From Fennellomyces sp. T-0311 (Eukaryota; Mucoromycota; Mucoromycetes; Mucorales; Lichtheimiaceae): a stretch of 64,000 nucleotides of DNA. Location of the stretch: positions 124,001 to 188,000 of the forward strand of contig JALLLT010000028.1 in NCBI GenBank assembly GCA_025266875.1, given 5' to 3'. Made by a program: the position numbers and the translations under genes. Every line of letters starts with the position of its first letter. Positions within the stretch are counted from its first letter, which is position 1. Of this stretch, positions 46,597 to 56,368 are shown one piece after another. The notes under the pieces are model-generated. The model was given only the letters and a program-made list of their open reading frames with translations, did not search any database and was not told the origin of the DNA.

Positions 46597-49321
46597 ATGG
46601 AAAACTTGAAACGAAGGCACATTGCGCCGGATGCGCAATCCGGCCCATCCGCCTATGGTCAATATCCAGAATACACTGAGGAAAAACATAAGCTTGCAAA
46701 ACCTCCACCACAAAGAATCGTCTATTCCTCAAACAAGGTACAGGGCAACTCGCTTATAGATCGCGCGCTCAGACTAAGAACCATGGCAGTACATTGCATT
46801 CTGTCAGCAATACCATCGTGCATTAATCCCAGCCGCTCTAACCCTGTTGGCATTTTGGACGCGTTTCCGCAAGATTGGCCTGTCAGATATAGTCGTATGG
46901 GATGAGGTACGTTGACACAAACAGGAAGGCCCATGGCAACATGACTAAAGAAACAAGTAGGCACATTTTGGAAAGGTATTGGCGGAAAGAGACGTTATGC
47001 AGCAAGAACCTTTAACGTGTGCTTTTTTTTTTAGTTTGGCTCGCATTATCTCAAGCACGAGTTTTACTTTGACGTTCATCCGCCGTTGGGCAAGATGCTG
47101 GTAGGCTTCTCCGGATGGCTTGCCGGCTACAATGGATCGTTTGCGTTCGAGTCAGGTCACAAATATCCCGACGATCTCAACTACTCCGTCATGCGCATCT
47201 TTAACGCGTTTTGGGGCGCGCTCCTTGTACCACTTGCGTACTTGACAGCGCGACAATTCAAAATGTCCCAAAGAGCAAGTGTTTTGGCCGCAACCATGGT
47301 GTTGTTTGGTAAGGAATGGTGGAAAGGTCGGTTTATGCTGGAGCTGATCAACCCCACCGTTAGATACTGCATACCTGTGCATTAGTCGTTTTATTCTGTT
47401 GGATTCCATGCTCATGTTTTTCACGTGTCTGTCGCTGTACTGCATGTCTGTCTTTAACAACTGTCGAAATGAGTAAGTGTGCGAGGCTTCCTTGGCAACA
47501 GGGCATGGCTGACTAGTTTCTAGGTCGTTCTCGGAAAAGTGGTGGCTCTGGTTGAGTTTGACGGGTTTTTCGTTGGGATGCGTGTTGAGGTATTAAAAAG
47601 AAAAACTGGAAAACCTTTACGGCAGCAAGGGTGTTTCTAACGGTTCCAATGGGTAGTGTCAAGTGGGTTGGTCTTTTCGCAATTGCTTTGGTGGGCATCA
47701 ACACCGTCGAAGAACTGTGGGATATGCTTGGTGATCTGCAGATGCCCAAGAAAACCTACGCTATGCACTGGATCGCGCGTATCATGTGTCTCATTTGCCT
47801 TCCCATCACCGTATACCTATTTTCCTTTGCAATGCACTTTATCGTACTATCTCGCAGCGGGCCTGGTGATGCCCAGATGAGCTCTCTTTTCCAGGCACGT
47901 CTCCGCGGAAACTCCTTTGACCGCAATCCTCTTGGTAAGTCGTGCAACATGCGAACTGTTCCGCGTAAAATCTAACGATCCGAAAGAATTGGCATACGGA
48001 TCCAAGCTGACCATCAAGAACTACGGCTACGGTGGTGGTCTTTTGCATTCGCACGTCCAGACATACCCCGAAGGATCAAAACAACAGCAAGTAACATGCT
48101 ACCACTACAAAGATGACAACAACCACTGGAAAGTCGAGGCACCGCGCCAAGTTGGCGATCCAAGCGACTATGAGGAGCAGGATGGCAACCTTCGGTTCGT
48201 CAAGGATGGCGATATTGTTCGCCTGTTGCATGTTTCCACGGGTCGCAATCTCCACAGTCATCCGGTCGCTGCACCCATCACGTCGGGACAATGGGAGGTT
48301 TCTGCGTACGGAAATGAGACGGTGGGCGACCAACAAGATAACTGGAAGGTCGAAATTGTGGATGATTTGACATTCAAGGACAAGGAACGCGTTCGCTCCC
48401 TCACTACCCGATTCCGTCTTCGTCACGTACAATTGAACTGCTTGTTGGCTGCAAACAACGTTGTCTTGCCGCAGTGGGGTTTCAAGCAGATTGAGGTGAC
48501 CTGTGACAAGCGCAACAGAGAGAATGATCCACATACCTGGTGGAACGTTGAGGAGCATTACAATGACAAGTGTGAGTAGGGTTCTTTGCATCAATATCGT
48601 CGTTTCTAACCTTTCCAACAGTGCCACCTGCTCCAAAGAACACGTACAAGTCCAAATTCTTGCATGACTTTTGGCATCTGAACGTTGCCATGTGGACGTC
48701 CAATAATGCGTTGATTCCCGATCCGGACAAGGAGGATATCCTTTCGTCCACTCCGTCTGAATGGCCCTTGGCATCCGTTGGTCTCCGCATGTGTGGATGG
48801 GGTGACGATATCATCAAGTTTTATCTGCTCGGCAGTCCTGCGGTATGGTGGACTTCGTTTGCATCGCTGCTGGTGTTCTTGACAACTGCAGGATTCTATC
48901 TGGTCCGCATGCAGCGCAAAATCAATGACCTTCCCAGTGGTACGTGCATCAAACAAACAGTAATACATCGATGCTAACATGCCGGGATACAGCTGAATGG
49001 AACCACTTTCTTTACGTTGGCAAGACCTTGTTCCTGGGCTGGTTCTTGCACTATATTCCCTTCTACATCATGGGCCGTGTCACGTATCTTCACCATTATT
49101 TCCCGGCACTCTATTTTAGCATCCTCATGGTGCCATTCCTTCTAGATCATTACACCGCAGGACTGTCTGACCGCGCACGATGGGCTGTGTTTGGCACTGT
49201 CTATGCAGTGGTCATTCTCACCTTCATCTATTTTGCGCCGGTCGCGTATGGCATGGAAGGGCCCATCAGCAATTACAGAGGTCGCCGATGGCTAAAGAGC
49301 TGGAATATTGTAGACAATTAA
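46597..49321 (+). CDS. Dolichyl-phosphate-mannose-protein O-mannosyltransferase (PMT family, PMT2-like)
   Basis: Transfers mannose from dolichol-P-mannose to Ser/Thr of secretory proteins in the ER. Ten exons (46597-46737, 46790-46906, 46961-46975, 47035-47308, 47364-47472, 47524-47589, 47630-47934, 47987-48571, 48622-48939, 48993-49321) give 752 aa plus stop. The catalytic loop is VVWDEAHFGKFGSHYLK with the Asp-Glu pair at 85-86, then YFDVHPPLGKMLVG. MIR repeats fill exon 8 (KNYGYGGGLLHSHVQTYP, LLHVSTGRNLHSHPVAAP, FRLRHVQLNCLLAANNVVLP). Typical C-terminal blocks are HLNVAMWTSNNALIPD and LHYIPFYIMGRVTYLHHYFPAL. Exon 3 is a 15-nt microexon encoding AHFGK, part of the active-site loop. The subfamily call is from memory of PMT2 sequences. 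Confidence 0.94.
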
Positions 49322-49414
49322 TAACCTCCTTTTCATATATCCTCAGCATAGTTCAAAAAAAAAATTAGAGGCAATCAGCCATCAACGTATATTAGCGGGT
49401 GCCAGACCCTTCAA

Positions 49415-51410
49415 TTACTGTGCTGGGGACGCAAAGTCGCTATTGTAAAAGTGATCAGGCTCAGTTTCATCCAGCAATCCAAGTTCGCTGTGCGCTTCTA
49501 TAGCTGCACGGTACGCATGCAACGAGCTAGCAGCTGGACTTGGTGCCGGCGACTGTTCAACCAACCGTCGTGACACCGGAGACGATCGAGCTGGTGATCC
49601 TGCAATCCTTGAATGACGTGTCCTTATTGGCGATGCTCTTCGCGTTGGGCTGTTTTGATAGACACTGTCGAGTTCATCATCGTAATCTGTGGCATTTTGA
49701 GGGGATAGTTTTTGCGATAGTGGACTTGGACGATACCAATTTGCTAACAACAACCGATTTCGTATCAATGATTCACATGTAAAAAAAGAAAGCAGAGGGG
49801 TCTTACGCTGCGAAGCAAACGAATGTCTCGCGGATCGATTCTCGATCACAGGCGACAGTGCCTTCTCTGGTGTGCGCTGGTCATAGAATTGTTCGAGCAT
49901 GTCGTTCACCACCTGGTGACAGTAGTCTCCGAAGGAGTTGGAAACAGGCGAGACTTTTTCCGATAGGTATGAGAGAGGAGAGAACGCTTGGTTGTTATCT
50001 GGTTCGTCAATGGATGTTCTGGAAGGCGTGCGGGCAGGTGATGGTTTGGGACTTGGTTCGGAACGGATGGGTTTTGGTGAATGGGCGGGTTCTGGTGAAT
50101 TGGCGGGTCGTGTTTCCATGGTTCTGGTCCGTTTCGTAGTGACCGGTTCAATTCGGTTTTCCGGTGATCGCTTCTTGTTGGATGTGCGTTTGGATAAAGC
50201 CACTTGGGTAACGTAATCTTTGACGCGCTGTATGTTCTCTTCCATGGTGGACGTGCCTGTATTAACGAGTAAGTGAGCCGTTGTTGTTTTAAAAAAATCT
50301 CGACGAGGAGTACTTGCACAAGTTCAACACGGGTGGATCATACGCGATCATATTCTCATCCACTTCAATTGGCGCGCGTAGACGGGCATAAAGATCTGGT
50401 TGTGAACCTTTGGATCGCAACTTGCTATCGAAATGCTTAGTATAAAACGCACACGGCGTGGTAGACATACCTCAACCACTGCTCTTTCTTTTTTTCTGAA
50501 GCCTTTTTCAACTCTTGATTCTTTTGCTTCGACTCCTCCAATCTATTGTTCAGCGTGGCTAACAAGGACTCTGTTCCATACGATGATCGGCTACTCTGCT
50601 TTTGTTTTGGTGCTGCTCCTGGAAGCACTAATAAGACACTTAATGATTTTTCTTCAATGCCAAGAAAAATTATCATAACCTTACATCGAGCATCATCACT
50701 CACGTTGGTCATGCTTCTGGCTGCCTTTGCCCACGTTTCGTTACTCGTGTACATGGCGCGGCTTGCAGTCATAGCCGTCGACATGCGATGAATTTCAGAC
50801 TGACACAAATGTTTAGTTTTGATATCACTGTACTCTGTACTCATTACCTTGAGTTTCGTCGAGAGCTGGTCCTTTGGAAGCATATGGACCGATGTATTAC
50901 CAAGGATACGGATCGGTGGATGATCTAAAAACAACCTCGCATAAATATTTTCCTATTCTGCAACGACACAAAGAGCTCACCCTCAGGTCTGGCAACTGTG
51001 CGCCGATCCACTTCTGTTTGCAACACGTATGTGGATAGCGCAAACATGATTGCCGTGATCTTATCACCGCGACAATCTTCAAAGAGGCTTTTACGTAGCG
51101 TGATTTGACCAGGAAGGCAACACTTGAGTCGCAATTCATCGAGCCATCGGTAGGCGATGGAGCGATATTCACGCGATTGTCGCCAGTACTCTGTCTCAGT
51201 CATTGGCCAGCATTTTGTGAATTCTTTTCGTGCGCGTGTTGGATCTAGTTTCGCAAAGAGAAAGTGGCTAGTGGATTCGAATGCTTTGTTGTTGTTGGCA
51301 TGCATGAACATTTGTTCATCAAACACGATCTTTTTGAAAACGCCCTTTGCATGTTTGTCATTGTCGAAACCGAGCAGCTGCAAATTTTGCAGAAACATTG
51401 GAGCCGCCAT
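49415..51410 (-). CDS. HAUS6: HAUS augmin-like complex subunit 6
   Basis: Augmin binds spindle microtubules and recruits gamma-tubulin for branching nucleation. Seven exons (51410-50981, 50924-50848, 50799-50685, 50627-50471, 50424-50318, 50256-49807, 49743-49415) give 554 aa plus stop. The N-terminal domain has the HAUS6 pattern: LQLLGFDNDKHAKGVFKKIVFD, then KAFESTSHFLFAKLDPTRARKEF and CWPMTETEYWRQ, then KITAIMFALSTYVLQ. A coiled coil follows (LNNRLEESKQKNQELKKASEKKKEQW). The last third is disordered, rich in Ser-Pro and Thr-Pro sites (about 20), as expected for a Cdk/Polo-regulated spindle protein. Three introns are stop-free with length 3n, and one intron (50317-50257) is GC-AG. Its stop is 93 bp from the PMT stop (convergent). 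Confidence 0.85.
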
Positions 51411-51545
51411 GATGCATAAAGGTTATAAAAAAAAAGGATGCTGAAATTATTTCAATGTCACGCCCTTTTAAGGTACCAAGTATAGTAAAAGATAACCACC
51501 CTGTCATATGGACATATTCTGGCTTACAAGCTGTACTCCAGTGCT

Positions 51546-52002
51546 GTATGTTCATAGAATGCTTTGATGTGTCGGATTCCTTGTCGAGGGGATGCAGCAT
51601 CCAAGAATGTCCTACATAATGCTTTATCTAACCGTCCCACAATCAAGCATAGGGGATCCGGTGGTGGATCGAACCACAGCAGTGATGGCGGATGTATACC
51701 ATACGTGGAACAAGTGTAGTTAGCATCTCGGTGCTCAAAGGAGAAGCCAAGGGACTCGTCAATGCAACTGACTTGCCAGTAAACCAGTAACCCAAACTAT
51801 TCAGGAACAATATTCTGCCATTCTCAATCGCACAATTAGCTTGGCTGGGCGTAATTACTTTTTGGGCTAGGTACACATACTATCGTTTCCTTTCTTTGAC
51901 CTAAAACCGTAGAGGAATGGTCTGGCGCCTGCTGCTATCGGATATGTAATAGTTACGCCATATCGTTGTCGATTCCTTGTAAAGCAAGACGTCAAGCATC
52001 AT
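51546..52002 (-). pseudogene. Coding-like minus-strand frames, possibly a decayed gene
   Basis: An ATG frame from 52002 (MMLDVLLYKESTTIWRNYYI...) stops after about 33 codons. Further on, one frame reads VYLAQKVITPSQANCAIENG and another is open for about 90 codons after a TTGAATAG-like acceptor (CIDESLGFSFEHRDANYTC ... FLDAASPRQGIRHIKAFYEHT, stop). No splice combination I tried joins all three in phase, so a decayed gene or chance is more likely than a live one. Family unknown. Confidence 0.22.
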
Positions 52003-52289
52003 GAGCGCAGTTTCACAAAGAGAACATCAAGCCATCCCAAACAAATCCATGGCCGTATTAGTAATCAAGGAATATTAATCAGCAAAATAGAATGTGCATG
52101 AATTGTTGCGCAGCGTTGGATCAAGCACGACATTGGCGGGATCTCAATCCGGCGGGCTATTAAATTCGCTATAGAGTAAAGATGCTGTTGCGAACATACC
52201 TCCTTCCTTCTCTAATTGTGTAAGTACCAAATCTCTAATCATGTGTTACTGTGGGAACCGGAAACCGGGAGGGGTGCGTCGGTCGGGTG

Positions 52290-52312
52290 GAAACATGGAT
52301 GGATGGATGGAT
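52290..52312 (+). repeat. (GGAT)n short tandem repeat
   Basis: About four to five copies of GGAT/ATGG in a row in the uL16 upstream region. Confidence 0.7.
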
Positions 52313-52443
52313 GATTCGAAAGGAAACGAGACGGATTGCAGCAGAAAGAGATAGATGGATACGGACATGATTAGTCAGCCAAAGCACCGACACGCACATT
52401 TCAGCATCCACAAAAAAAAATGGGCGACGACGAATTTTCAAAT

Positions 52444-52451
52444 TATAAATA
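52444..52451 (+). promoter_or_regulatory. TATA box of the uL16 gene
   Basis: TATAAATA about 80-87 bp upstream of the ATG at 52531. Confidence 0.5.
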
Positions 52452-52530
52452 GAAGAGAGAATGGGGGATGCTGGAAACCGGATTCCATTTTTTTACATTT
52501 CGCTTATACCCTCTTTGAAATTTAGGAACA

Positions 52531-53181
52531 ATGGGTCGCCGTCCAGCTCGTTGCTACAGATACTGCAAGAACAAGCCCTACCCCAAGAGCAGATACAATC
52601 GTGGTGTCCCCGATGCCAAGATTAGAATCTTTGACTTGGGCCGCAAGAAGGCTCATGTCGACGATTTCCCTCTCTGCATTCACTTGGTTTCCAACGAATA
52701 CGAACAGGTGACGGCCGAAGCTTTGGAAGCTGGCCGCATTTGCTGCAACAAGTACATTGTCAAGACCTCCGGCAAGGATTCCTTCCACATGCGTATTCGC
52801 GTCCATCCCTTCCACGTCGTCCGTATCAACAAGATGTTGTCGTGCGCTGGTGCCGATAGATTGCAAACTGGTATGCGTGGCGCTTTCGGCAAGCCCAACG
52901 GTTTGGTCGCTCGTGTCAACATTGGTCAGGTCATCTTCTCCGTCCGCACCAAGGACTCCAACAAGGCCGTCGTCATCGAGGCTCTTCGTCGCTGCAAGTA
53001 CAAGTTCCCTGGTCAGCAGAAGATTATCGTCTCCAACAAGTGGGGCTTCACCCCTCTTAAGCGTGAGGAGTACGTTCAGGCCCGCAAGGAAGGCAAGCTC
53101 CAGCCCGATGGTTGCTACGTCAAGTTCGTCCCCCAGAAGGGTCCTTTGACCAACTACTTCCGTGCCGCCAGCCGCGTTTAA
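52531..53181 (+). CDS. RPL10: 60S ribosomal protein uL16 (RPL10)
   Basis: Large-subunit protein near the peptidyl-transferase centre, one of the last to join the pre-60S particle. Single exon, 216 aa plus stop, full family length. The start [21 protein letters not shown] and blocks [93 protein letters not shown] and [20 protein letters not shown] are diagnostic. Strong bias to C-ending codons marks it as highly expressed. The antisense strand is open for 229 codons purely because of this bias. Confidence 0.98.
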   Translation: MGRRPARCYRYCKNKPYPKSRYNRGVPDAKIRIFDLGRKKAHVDDFPLCIHLVSNEYEQVTAEALEAGRICCNKYIVKTSGKDSFHMRIRVHPFHVVRINKMLSCAGADRLQTGMRGAFGKPNGLVARVNIGQVIFSVRTKDSNKAVVIEALRRCKYKFPGQQKIIVSNKWGFTPLKREEYVQARKEGKLQPDGCYVKFVPQKGPLTNYFRAASRV

Positions 53182-54468
53182 TTGCATAATTAAAAAAAAC
53201 ACTCCACGCAAACCTACCCCCCTTTATTTGCAATAAACCAGCTTGGACCAATATATGTCAAATCAGTTCTCACGGGGGTCAGTTGATCCATCACCGTGTG
53301 TGTGTATGTGCGACCATTTAAGTTTGTTTTGTGAGGTGATCCATGCACATAAAGTCACCATATACTCTATATTAAACTACAGGGTCTTGCCATTTACGAT
53401 CATGAATGATCGTTCCGTCGATTACCCGCGTTTAATAGTGCACAACGACAAGCTGTGCGATGTACCGCTTTTGAGATGGTTGCGTGGCCGTGTCGCATAG
53501 CAACGCATCGTGCTGCTGCTGTCAAAGGAGCCTTGCCGCCATCCAAAACGGACAACGGCCCAATGCATCACTCTGTCCGCGCCTTATCTTGTTTCTTTCA
53601 TTAAGTTCAATTTGCTCATCATATGAATAAGTACCACAATTTCTTTTTTAATGAGATCGACTGCGCGCGGGAGTAAAAAAAAGGTAAGACTTAAGGAGCA
53701 AGCGTATTAGCCACCATTACAGCTCCTTGCGGGAAAACGCACATACCTTTTTAACGATGGCGTTGTATATGAGTGTCCCCCCACCCCTTGGATTTTGCAT
53801 ATTGCGACCCCTTATTGTTTTGACGCACATATATTTGGCAAAGAGAGGAAAATCCAATGAAAGGTGTCATTTGCTATGTGTAACATGCAAAAAACGTGAA
53901 GGGGTTTTAAACTAAATCGTGTAGGCCCAACGCGTGCTCTGAAATGCTGAATTAGAGAGCGGCTCCCAATTCATTATTGGACCGGACAAAGAGAAATGAC
54001 TATAGAAAAAGTAAAGTCCCCTTTTTAGTATGCTCCTTGCGCTTATATCTTGCAGCTATTCTAAACGATCAAGATTTCAAGCGGCACGAGATATCTGCAT
54101 ATTTTCATCGGGAATTCCAGAACAACGTATGATACGATATTACCAGTATATTGTCCGTCGCACATTCGAGAGCAGGAGAAAAAGAACTCGTTTTTTTTCT
54201 TTTAAACTGGCCTCGAGTATGTTAATTATGAGTTGAAAAAAAGGGGGATGGAGCTTCTTTAGTGATTCTATTGTCCAAGTATACTCTTCTGCCAAGATAT
54301 ATATCCATGGTGCCTGAACCTATTCAGCACGTTGGGGTCCGTGTTGCCTAAAAGAGTGATTCAATGCCCGCTGCACTCAAAAATACAAATAAAGCGTGCC
54401 TCGCTCCGACCGAAAATCGGATTTCTTTTTCCTTCCCAATCTCACGTTTTTTTTCATCAACACACTCC
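53182..54468. other. Intergenic region
   Basis: 3' flank of uL16 and promoter of the coiled-coil gene. Frames at 53243-53500 and 53727-53915 have no motif. Nothing else recognised. Confidence 0.45.
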
Positions 54469-56268
54469 ATGTCTCTTGACGGAACCATCGACGGTCACCG
54501 CAAGTGGGCTGGGCGCCCACAAAGCAGCACTCTACCAGGGCAAAGGAACCAAAAGCCGCCGCGGATGGTCGACAAAGAGCTGCAGCGTATCAAAAGTCTT
54601 GCCGTTGTCTCGGGTCTCAACAGAACATTTTCGCAAGAGCCACAGTCGATCCTTGGAACATCACCCACGCTGTCCGCAGCGTCGGCCTCGAGTTTAACAG
54701 CGCCGACACGGCCGTCGACGGTATGCGGCCTCACGGACATGCGTCAGCCACAACACACGCAATCCTCAGTGACGAGTTCCAGAAGCCAACGAAGTAGCAC
54801 GAGTAGTCTGCAGTTTGATTACAGTCAGTACAAGAAGCAATCGAAACGACGGTCCAATACAATGCCAGCGCAGCAGCCACGGCCCAGAACAGTCGTGTTG
54901 GATGAACTTGAAAAGGAGCTCGTGACCATGTTTGAGGATGCATACTATGGCAGAAACGTGGCACCGTCCGTCGCCACTCAGGAACTCGATCAAGACCGCG
55001 TGGACAATTGGGTAGTAAGCATGCTGCCGTCGGTCTCCACCCATCCACAGAGTCAACAGGGCGACATTGAACCTGAAGAAATCGATGATGAGGACGGTGG
55101 ACGTGTCAAGGAACTCGAGAAACGACTGAACCAAGCCCATCAACACCATCAACAGTGGGAACAAAATATGCAACAGATGGTTGCCACGTACTTGGAGCAA
55201 AAGGAAGCGGAAGCAGACAAAGCTCGACAACTCTCTCAGGTCGTGGTGAAACAGGAACATTTGATCGAGCAGATGCAGAGCCATCTCGACCAACTTGTGG
55301 CTGCGAATGCGAATTTACGGTCTTGCTTTCAGGAGTCTTCATGGGGCCAAACGATCGACACAACACGTGATGAGTTGACGTGCATTCGGACGGAGATCTC
55401 TGCTTTGACAGAAACCAAACAAAGCCTCGAAGAAGCAGTCTCGGCCTTGAGGATCGAATTGCGCGCGAGTCAGCACCAAGTGCAACAGTCACTCCACACC
55501 TCACGACACCTCGAGTCCGAATGTCAAGCGCAACGCACGGCAATCGAAGAAAAACTCGAGACGCTCAAGCAGCAGTTGTTGGAAAAGGATACTCTGTTAC
55601 AAAAGTACCGTATCTATGGCGACCAACTGAAAGGAGAAAGTGTGGAGATGCCACGGTCATCCAGTGACGTTTCGTCCATCTCGCCACCAAAGAGATCATC
55701 TAAAGGATCAGAGACTCGACGATCATCGGCTGCTTCAACCACCAGCATACCAAAGCCTCCGACACGCAGCAGTCGTCGCAGTAGCGCAAACACGACATCA
55801 TCGAAAAAGTCATACATCGCGCGATGGACGGGAGGACCTTTGCCACCGGCTGCTCCACCACCCACGGATCCACTGCCACCCATCCCCATGGAAATGGACA
55901 AACAACGCGGTATTTCTAACGACAGCAGCAGTACTTCGCATCCAGATTCACCTACCTCTTTTTCATCCGCTTCCTTGCCCAAGGCAGCCAGCCGACCGTC
56001 CATCGATTCGTCAGTAGCCATTTCCATCGATGAAGAGCAGGCCTACAGGGAATTTGCCGAGCAGCTGCAAGCACGCTTGTCCGTGTCAAAGGAAATAGAC
56101 GAACTTCAGGTTTGGCAGCCCAGTGATTTCGATGAACTTCAAAAACGGATTGATTCCAAATGGGGTGACCTGCAGGATGACGACACAAAACGCCACAGTC
56201 TCGCGACATTGGCCTCAAAAGACGGAGGCGCCTTTTGGAGAGGCATGAAGAAGAAACTGCGAGTTTAA
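54469..56268 (+). CDS. Coiled-coil protein with Ser-rich flanks, unknown function
   Basis: Single exon, 599 aa from the ATG at 54469 (MSLDGTIDGH). An in-frame ATG at 54364 would add 35 residues, but the intervening sequence is a T-rich 5'-UTR-like tract. The N-terminal 200 residues are polar and Ser/Gln-rich. A conserved-looking helix is DELEKELVTMFEDAYYGR. A long coiled coil runs over roughly residues 195-380 (VKELEKRLNQAHQHHQQWEQ, ETKQSLEEAVSALRIELRAS, IEEKLETLKQQLLEKDTLLQ). Then come a Ser/Pro/Arg-rich linker with a poly-Pro patch (GGPLPPAAPPPTDPLPPIP), a short conserved-looking C-terminal domain (EEQAYREFAEQLQARLSVSKE) and a basic end (FWRGMKKKLRV). It may be a scaffold at the cytoskeleton or cell cortex; I do not recognise it. 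Confidence 0.8.
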   Translation: MSLDGTIDGHRKWAGRPQSSTLPGQRNQKPPRMVDKELQRIKSLAVVSGLNRTFSQEPQSILGTSPTLSAASASSLTAPTRPSTVCGLTDMRQPQHTQSSVTSSRSQRSSTSSLQFDYSQYKKQSKRRSNTMPAQQPRPRTVVLDELEKELVTMFEDAYYGRNVAPSVATQELDQDRVDNWVVSMLPSVSTHPQSQQGDIEPEEIDDEDGGRVKELEKRLNQAHQHHQQWEQNMQQMVATYLEQKEAEADKARQLSQVVVKQEHLIEQMQSHLDQLVAANANLRSCFQESSWGQTIDTTRDELTCIRTEISALTETKQSLEEAVSALRIELRASQHQVQQSLHTSRHLESECQAQRTAIEEKLETLKQQLLEKDTLLQKYRIYGDQLKGESVEMPRSSSDVSSISPPKRSSKGSETRRSSAASTTSIPKPPTRSSRRSSANTTSSKKSYIARWTGGPLPPAAPPPTDPLPPIPMEMDKQRGISNDSSSTSHPDSPTSFSSASLPKAASRPSIDSSVAISIDEEQAYREFAEQLQARLSVSKEIDELQVWQPSDFDELQKRIDSKWGDLQDDDTKRHSLATLASKDGGAFWRGMKKKLRV

Positions 56269-56344
56269 AAAATGTTTCCCCCACTCTCCCTCTTTTCTCT
56301 CTCTGTCTCTCTATCTTACCAATCCCCAATCAACTCCACCATTC

Positions 56345-56368
56345 TCTCTCTCTCTCTCTCTCTCTCTC
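56345..56368 (+). repeat. (TC)n microsatellite
   Basis: About 12 TC units in the 3' region of the coiled-coil gene, within a wider pyrimidine-rich tract at 56270-56370. Confidence 0.9.

Larger units (their letters stand above)
51411..52530. other. Divergent intergenic region
   Basis: Between HAUS6 (-) and uL16 (+). It contains the interrupted coding-like frames at 51546-52002 (listed separately), a (GGAT)n-type run at about 52290-52312 and the uL16 promoter. Confidence 0.4.

Noticed and set aside
52522..53211. 229-codon open frame antisense to uL16
   Set aside because: It is the shadow of a highly biased ribosomal protein gene. The sense strand is an unambiguous full-length uL16.
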